A stretch of DNA of 7,739 nucleotides from contig CAMOGC010000076.1 of the NCBI GenBank assembly GCA_946613955.1, positions 1 to 7,739 on the forward strand. The letters run 5' to 3'. The DNA is from an uncultured Clostridia bacterium (GTDB lineage: Bacteria > Bacillota_A > Clostridia > Christensenellales > Aristaeellaceae). Below the pieces are notes generated by a model. That model was not told where the DNA came from, made no database searches, and saw nothing but the letters and a program-made list of their open reading frames with translations. Shown in pieces: positions 3,660 to 7,739 of the stretch. Position 1 is the first letter of the stretch; every line of letters starts with the position of its first letter. The position numbers and the translations under genes are program-made.

Positions 3660-5888
3660 ATGAGCGATATTCGACAGTTCAGTCCCCTGTGGGGGGAATG
3701 GATCCCGGAGGAAGAGCTGGGAAAGGGATCCTTTGGAACGGTATGGAAGGTTTCCCGGACGGTTGCGGGGGATCTGAAGTTTTACGCTGCCGTGAAGCAC
3801 ATTTCGATTCCCGCGGACGAGTCCGAAATCAGCCATCTGATCGATGAAGGAGCCATTTTGGACGAGCCTTCCGCCCGGGAATTTTACGAAGGGAAGCTGA
3901 AGTCCCTGTTGGACGAGATCCAGACCATGTATAAGCTGCAGGGATATACCAACATCGTATCCTACGAGGATCACAAGATCGTTCCCAAGAAGGGAGGGAT
4001 CGGATATGATGTCTTTTTGCGGATGGAGCTGCTGGAGCCGCTGACGGATAAGATTAAAGAGGGTATTTCGCTGAGGGAAATCGTCCGGCTGGGCAAGGAT
4101 ATCGGAACGGCCCTGATGGTGATGAGCAAAATGGGCATGGTGCATCGGGACATCAAGCCCCAGAACATCTTTGTGAACCCGATCGGGGCTTACAAGCTGG
4201 GCGATTACGGCACCGCCCGGGCACTCAGCGGCAAGGCCGCGGCCATGTCCGTCAAGGGCACCTACAACTACATGGCGCCGGAAATCTATAAAAACCAGGC
4301 GGCGGACGCCACGGTCGATCTATATTCCCTGGGGCTGGTGCTGTATCGGCTGGTCAATAAGAACCGGCTGCCCTTCCTGCCGCTGTCGGGGACGGTCACA
4401 AACGACCAGAGCGAGGAGGCGCTGGTTCGCAGGCTCCGTGGGGAACCGCTCGCGCCGCCAAAAAGCGCGGATAACGGCCTGGCTGCCATCATTCTGAAGG
4501 CCTGCGCCTACCGCCCGGACGAGCGCTTCCGGACGGCGGAGGAATTTGTGGATGCGCTGGGGGAATACGAGCGGTATCTGGAAAAAGGGCCGCAGCCCGG
4601 GAAAAGACCGATGACGGCGGAGGAGCTGGTGGCATCGTTGAACCGGAACGTGGCCTCCCCGGGACAGAAACAGGGGAATAACGCGTGGCATTCCCTGACG
4701 GCGGAGGAGCTGGTCGCCGCGTTGAACCGCGGGAAGGGGGTAAAGAAACCCGAGCCCGCAAAAAGTACAGCGCCAGCGCCAGAGGACGCGACGGTGGTCG
4801 AGACGGAGCCTGGGAAAAAAGGGGCCCCGGGGGTGCGTGGAGCTGGGAGCCAGGCCTCGCCTGCCGGAGATCGGACGGTCATCGAACCGGCGCATGTTCA
4901 GCCTACGGGAAGGAACCATACCGCTGGAAATTCGGAGGATCGGACGGTCATTGAACCTGCACCCGTACAGCCGACGGGAAAGAATCATCCCGCAGGAACC
5001 CCGGAGGATCAGACGGTCATCGATGGGCCCGAACCGAAGGGACGGGAGACGCCGCAGGGGAAAACGACAGTGCCTGGGAAGACGAAAACCACGTCCGCGG
5101 AAAACAGCGCGGAGGAAAGATCGACCCGCAAAAGAAGGCTGACCCGGCTACTGGAGGAAGAAAAGCGGGACGAGGAGCCTCAGGGGAAAAAGGAAACAGT
5201 TCAAGAGAACCGTTCGGCGGCGGAGGTCGCAAAGCCCTCGCGCGCCCCGGCGGAGAAGCCGGGCAGCGGCGTGAAGCCCGGGCAGATCGTTTTATTCGGC
5301 GCCTATACGATGGATCCTTCCGCAAAGGGGAAGCAGGCCATTGAGTGGTTCGTGCTGGCGGCGGAGGGAGACCGGGTGCTGCTGCTTTCCCGATACGGCC
5401 TGGACGTGCAGCCCTATCACGCGGGCTTTACCGGCGTTACCTGGGAAAACAGCTCCCTGCGGGTCTGGCTGAACAAAGAATTTATGAACGAAGCTTTCAG
5501 CCCGGCGGAAAAACAGGCGATTCTCAAGGTCAGGGTGGACAACCATCCCGGCCAGGGTTATCCGGGATGGAAAGCCGTTCTGGCGGAGAAGGATACGCAG
5601 GATTCCGTGTTTCTGCTCAGCTTCCATGAAGCTTATGAGCAGTATATCGCCGCCGGGGACAACGCCTCCCGGGTCGCTCCGGCGACGCCTTATACGGCTT
5701 CCCGGAAGGCTTTTTGCGACAAGGGCGGATGCCGCTGGTGGCTGCGCTCCACGGGGAAATATCAGCGGAGCGCCGCCTGCGTCAATCCGGACGGTTCCCT
5801 CTATTACTTTTTTACCAATTATGACCACGGCTGCGTTCGCCCGGCTGTGTGGGTCAGCCAGGCTTCCGGCCTGATTATACCGGGCTGA
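3660..5888 (+). CDS. Hanks-type Ser/Thr protein kinase fused to DUF6273 domain
   Basis: This 742-residue protein has three parts. Residues 14-305 are an apparently active eukaryotic-like kinase: glycine loop GKGSFGTV (21-28), catalytic K46 in AAVK, alpha-C E86, HRDIKPQN (162-169), DYG metal site (182-184, in place of DFG), GTYNYMAPE (200-208) and DLYSLG (220-225). Residues 306-538 are a hydrophilic linker with two TAEELVA repeats and four TV[IV][ED] motifs, then a very charged stretch (485-520). Residues 539-742 are a DUF6273 domain: IEWFVL, LLLSRYGLD, WENSSLRVWLN, DSVFLLSFHE, RWWLRSTG and GCVRPAVW. No transmembrane helix is visible, unlike the membrane kinase PrkC with PASTA repeats, so it should act in the cytoplasm. 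GGAG at 3649-3652 sits 7 bases before the ATG. The DUF6273 part likely regulates or targets the kinase; what it binds is unknown. The next gene starts 17 bases after the stop. Confidence 0.93.
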   Translation: MSDIRQFSPLWGEWIPEEELGKGSFGTVWKVSRTVAGDLKFYAAVKHISIPADESEISHLIDEGAILDEPSAREFYEGKLKSLLDEIQTMYKLQGYTNIVSYEDHKIVPKKGGIGYDVFLRMELLEPLTDKIKEGISLREIVRLGKDIGTALMVMSKMGMVHRDIKPQNIFVNPIGAYKLGDYGTARALSGKAAAMSVKGTYNYMAPEIYKNQAADATVDLYSLGLVLYRLVNKNRLPFLPLSGTVTNDQSEEALVRRLRGEPLAPPKSADNGLAAIILKACAYRPDERFRTAEEFVDALGEYERYLEKGPQPGKRPMTAEELVASLNRNVASPGQKQGNNAWHSLTAEELVAALNRGKGVKKPEPAKSTAPAPEDATVVETEPGKKGAPGVRGAGSQASPAGDRTVIEPAHVQPTGRNHTAGNSEDRTVIEPAPVQPTGKNHPAGTPEDQTVIDGPEPKGRETPQGKTTVPGKTKTTSAENSAEERSTRKRRLTRLLEEEKRDEEPQGKKETVQENRSAAEVAKPSRAPAEKPGSGVKPGQIVLFGAYTMDPSAKGKQAIEWFVLAAEGDRVLLLSRYGLDVQPYHAGFTGVTWENSSLRVWLNKEFMNEAFSPAEKQAILKVRVDNHPGQGYPGWKAVLAEKDTQDSVFLLSFHEAYEQYIAAGDNASRVAPATPYTASRKAFCDKGGCRWWLRSTGKYQRSAACVNPDGSLYYFFTNYDHGCVRPAVWVSQASGLIIPG
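4614..4730 (+). repeat. Two TAEELVA helical repeats in kinase linker
   Basis: TAEELVASLNR (4614-4646) and TAEELVAALNR (4698-4730) are near-identical at both protein and DNA level and are 84 bases apart. Each would form a short amphipathic helix just after the kinase domain. They may be docking or dimerisation elements; this is inference. Confidence 0.7.
4785..5024 (+). repeat. Repeated D-x-T-V-[IV]-[ED] linker motifs
   Basis: Four copies occur: DATVVE (Thr378), DRTVIE (Thr406), DRTVIE (Thr429) and DQTVID (Thr452). The last three sit on a 23-residue (69-base) tandem repeat starting at 4869, 4938 and 5007, with conserved EPA-VQPTG-NH between. An acidic residue precedes each Thr and Asp/Glu falls at +3. 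This fits phosphothreonine sites recognised by FHA domains and perhaps autophosphorylated by this kinase (inference). Confidence 0.75.
5736..5855 (+). other. DUF6273 C-terminal variable-like segment, copy 2
   Basis: These 40 codons run from WWLRSTG to GCVRPAVWV and align without a gap to 586-705. Codons 5802-5828 (Y Y F F T N Y D H) all end in C or T and differ from copy 1 at eight of nine positions, mostly to aromatic or polar residues suited to binding. Framing residues are kept. Silent third-base differences in the framing codons show the copies are not recent duplicates. Confidence 0.5.
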
Positions 5889-5905
5889 CAGAAGGGGAGG
5901 ATGGC

Positions 5906-6730
5906 ATGACGGAGGAGGAAAACAGACAATACCGCGCATACATCGCCGACGCCCTGACCGAAAAGCGGCCGGCGGAGGAGGATGAAGCCTTTCTGATCCC
6001 GTGGCGGGCCTGGCTGGCGGAGGCGGAAGGGCCGGGCGGCGCCGCGAAAATGGTGAACACCCGGATCCTGGCAAAAAGACCGGTGGATTTCCGGAGCCCG
6101 GAGCAGGTGACCGCCTCAATTTATGAAAGCGCGGCGGGGCCCATTCCGATCCTCGTGATGGGCGATGAAAGGGATTTCGAACAGTTTATCTGCAACGCGG
6201 CCCACAAGGGCGTCTGGACGGACGAGATCAAAAAACAGGGAGCGTCCTTTCTGGCGGGAAAGCAGAACCGCTTTATCGTCCTTTCCCGGAAGCCCTACAG
6301 CAATATTCCGGCGGAAAGAATGGGACTGGCGGAGGAGGACTGGCGGGAAAAATCCATGATCCTTCGCCGGGAGCATGAATGCACCCATTACTATACCCGC
6401 CGGTTTTATGGCAGCGCGAAAAACAACCTTCACGACGAGCTGATGGCCGATTTCTTCGGCATCCTGGCCGCCTTCGGGGAATACCGGGAGGAATGGTTTG
6501 ATCTGTTCATGGGGCTGGACGGCCGGCCCGAGGGGCGGATCAGCCTGTATACGGCGGAGCTGTCGGAAGGCGTGCGGGCGGAGGTTCGGAAAACGGGAAG
6601 GAAATGCGCCGCGTTTCTGGAAAGCTGGTCCCGGACCGAGGAATTTGCCGGCATGAGCTACGCTGGGAGGGTGGATGCGCTGTGCACCCTGGGAATCGCC
6701 GGAATGGCGGAGCGGGCGCCGGCCCTCTGA
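5906..6730 (+). CDS. Putative HExxH zinc-dependent protease, unrecognised family
   Basis: I do not recognise the family of this 274-residue protein. Its clearest feature is HECTH at 157-161, inside the helix-like REHECTHYYTRRFYG. Seventeen residues after the second His comes LHDELMADFFG, with E178. HExxH plus a downstream Glu is the layout of gluzincin-type metallopeptidases, in which two His and one Glu hold zinc and E158 activates water. The N-terminal half (about 50-130) looks mixed alpha/beta (PIPILVMG, RFIVLS). The C-terminal half looks helical. No signal peptide or membrane span is visible, so the protein is probably cytoplasmic. ATG 5906 is preferred over the in-frame ATG 5849 inside the kinase gene because GGGGAGG (5894-5900) lies 5 bases upstream. 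It lies between two kinase genes with short gaps (17 and 33 bases), so it probably belongs to the same transcript and system. Proteolytic activity is inferred from the motif only. Confidence 0.7.
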   Translation: MTEEENRQYRAYIADALTEKRPAEEDEAFLIPWRAWLAEAEGPGGAAKMVNTRILAKRPVDFRSPEQVTASIYESAAGPIPILVMGDERDFEQFICNAAHKGVWTDEIKKQGASFLAGKQNRFIVLSRKPYSNIPAERMGLAEEDWREKSMILRREHECTHYYTRRFYGSAKNNLHDELMADFFGILAAFGEYREEWFDLFMGLDGRPEGRISLYTAELSEGVRAEVRKTGRKCAAFLESWSRTEEFAGMSYAGRVDALCTLGIAGMAERAPAL

Positions 6731-6763
6731 GAAAGGAAGACCTGAATGGGCGGAGAGGGAAAG

Positions 6764-7739
6764 ATGAGCGGGATACAGGATTTCAGTCCCCTGTGGGGCG
6801 AATGGACGCCCGGAGAATGGCTGGGAGAAGGATCCTTCGGAACGGTCTGGGAGATTTCCCGGAAGGTGCCGGGAAATCCGGATTTTCGCGCGGCGGTGAA
6901 GCATATCTCCATTCCTCAGGACGAGAAGGAAATCCGGAACATGCTGGCCGAGGGCGTCTTTTCCGACGAGCGTTCCGCCAGTGCCTTCTATGACGGGCAG
7001 CTCCGGTCCCTGATGGACGAGGTCAACATCATGCACCGGCTGCGGGGCTATACGAATATCGTATCCTACGAGGATCATTTGATCGTGCCCAAGGCCGGCG
7101 GTATCGGATATGACGTTTTTTTGCGAATGGAGCTGCTGCGGCCGCTGACCGACGTGATGCAAAACGAAATGCCCCGGACGGAGGTGCTGCGCCTGGGAAG
7201 GGATATCGGAACCGCCGTCCAGGTGCTGAACACGTTAGGGATGGTGCATCGGGACATCAAACCCCAGAATATCTTTGTCAACGAGACCGGGGATTATAAG
7301 CTGGGGGACTACGGAACCGCCCGTGCGCTGAAAAGCGACAGCGCGGCCGCCATGTCCCGGAAGGGTACCTTCAACTATATGGCGCCGGAAATCTTTCTGG
7401 GGAACGCGGCGGACGCCACGGTGGATCTGTATTCCCTCGGGCTGGTGCTGTATCGGCTGGTGAACGGAAACCGGCTGCCCTTCCTGCCCCTGAACGGGGA
7501 TCTGACCACTGATCAGTATGAGGGGGCACTGGCGAGGCGGATGAAGGGAGAGCCCCTGCCGCCGCCCGCCTACGCCGACGAGGCCCTGTCACGGATCATC
7601 CTGAAGGCCTGCGCCTATGATCCGAAGAAGCGCTACCGGACGGCGGAAGCTTTCCTGGAGGCGCTGAAGCGGTATGAGTCACAGATAAGCGGAGGGGCAA
7701 GGCCTTCTCCCGAAGATATTTCGGATCGGGAAAGAAAGG
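6764..7739 (+). CDS. Hanks-type Ser/Thr protein kinase (second copy), 3'-truncated
   Basis: The frame stays open to the window end, giving 325 residues of a kinase closely similar to the one at 3660-5888 over its whole catalytic domain. Motifs are GEGSFGTV (21-28), K46 in AAVK, alpha-C E86, HRDIKPQN (162-169), DYG (182-184), GTFNYMAPE (201-209) and DLYSLG (221-226). There is one extra residue in the activation loop relative to the first copy (SDSAAAMSRKG). After about residue 308 a hydrophilic linker begins (SGGARPSPEDISDRE), so a C-terminal accessory domain such as DUF6273 probably follows beyond the window. ATG 6764 is chosen because MSGIQDFSPLWGEW matches the paralogue's MSDIRQFSPLWGEW and GGAG (6752-6755) lies 8 bases upstream. 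An in-frame ATG at 6746 with AAAGGAAG upstream would add six residues and cannot be excluded. Confidence 0.93.
   Translation, partial: MSGIQDFSPLWGEWTPGEWLGEGSFGTVWEISRKVPGNPDFRAAVKHISIPQDEKEIRNMLAEGVFSDERSASAFYDGQLRSLMDEVNIMHRLRGYTNIVSYEDHLIVPKAGGIGYDVFLRMELLRPLTDVMQNEMPRTEVLRLGRDIGTAVQVLNTLGMVHRDIKPQNIFVNETGDYKLGDYGTARALKSDSAAAMSRKGTFNYMAPEIFLGNAADATVDLYSLGLVLYRLVNGNRLPFLPLNGDLTTDQYEGALARRMKGEPLPPPAYADEALSRIILKACAYDPKKRYRTAEAFLEALKRYESQISGGARPSPEDISDRERK

Noticed and set aside
2634..4145. Long open frame on the minus strand (about 500 codons) across the second phosphatase and the kinase start
   Set aside because: It overlaps two genes with intact catalytic motifs. Its product is His/Arg/Pro-rich with no recognisable domain, and similar antisense frames occur opposite the paralogues (1761-2567, 6116-7162). 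This is expected from GC-rich codon bias.
4869..5024. CRISPR-like spaced repeat
   Set aside because: The 69-base periodicity is a coding tandem repeat in frame with the kinase linker, with no palindromic repeat and no unique spacers.

Overview
The window is a dense, single-strand (+) stretch of bacterial DNA. By eye it is GC-rich, with strong AGGAGG-type ribosome binding sites. A Thr/Pro-rich linker protein, DUF6273 domains and PP2C/Hanks-kinase pairs together suggest a GC-rich member of the Bacillota (Clostridia, gut or rumen type). The taxonomic call is inference: no rRNA, tRNA or housekeeping marker is present.

Layout. (1) Positions 1-720 hold the 3' end of a gene whose product ends in a Thr-Pro linker and a DUF6273 domain, which looks like a C-type-lectin-like fold. 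(2) Positions 755-1309 encode a HAD-superfamily 5'(3')-deoxyribonucleotidase-like protein. (3) Positions 1310-1523 are a 214-base non-coding gap unusually rich in inverted repeats, with a weak promoter candidate. (4) Positions 1524-1715 encode a 63-residue acidic protein with a RiPP-leader-like stretch, tightly followed by (5) a PP2C phosphatase at 1731-2555. (6) A 129-base gap with AAACTGA repeats precedes (7) a second, paralogous PP2C at 2685-3581. (8) Positions 3660-5888 encode a Hanks-type Ser/Thr kinase joined by a long hydrophilic linker to its own DUF6273 domain. (9) Positions 5906-6730 encode an unrecognised protein with an HExxH zinc-protease signature. (10) From 6764 to beyond the window end lies a second kinase, paralogous to the first.

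Reading of the locus. It looks like a cytoplasmic protein-phosphorylation island in which each main part is doubled: two kinases, two phosphatases and two DUF6273 domains. The first kinase has no visible membrane span, so its DUF6273 domain probably senses or binds something inside the cell. Its linker carries four TV[IV][ED] motifs preceded by acidic residues; these resemble phosphothreonine sites for FHA domains, although no FHA gene is visible here. The metalloprotease-like protein sits between the two kinases and may be an effector or processing enzyme.

The most striking observation is at the DUF6273 C-termini. The two copies align without gaps over 40 codons, yet differ at eight of nine consecutive positions. 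All 18 codons in that block have the form NNY. This is the pattern expected if both descend from AAY-rich variable repeats of a diversity-generating retroelement (DGR). No reverse transcriptase or template repeat is in this window, so that link is a hypothesis.
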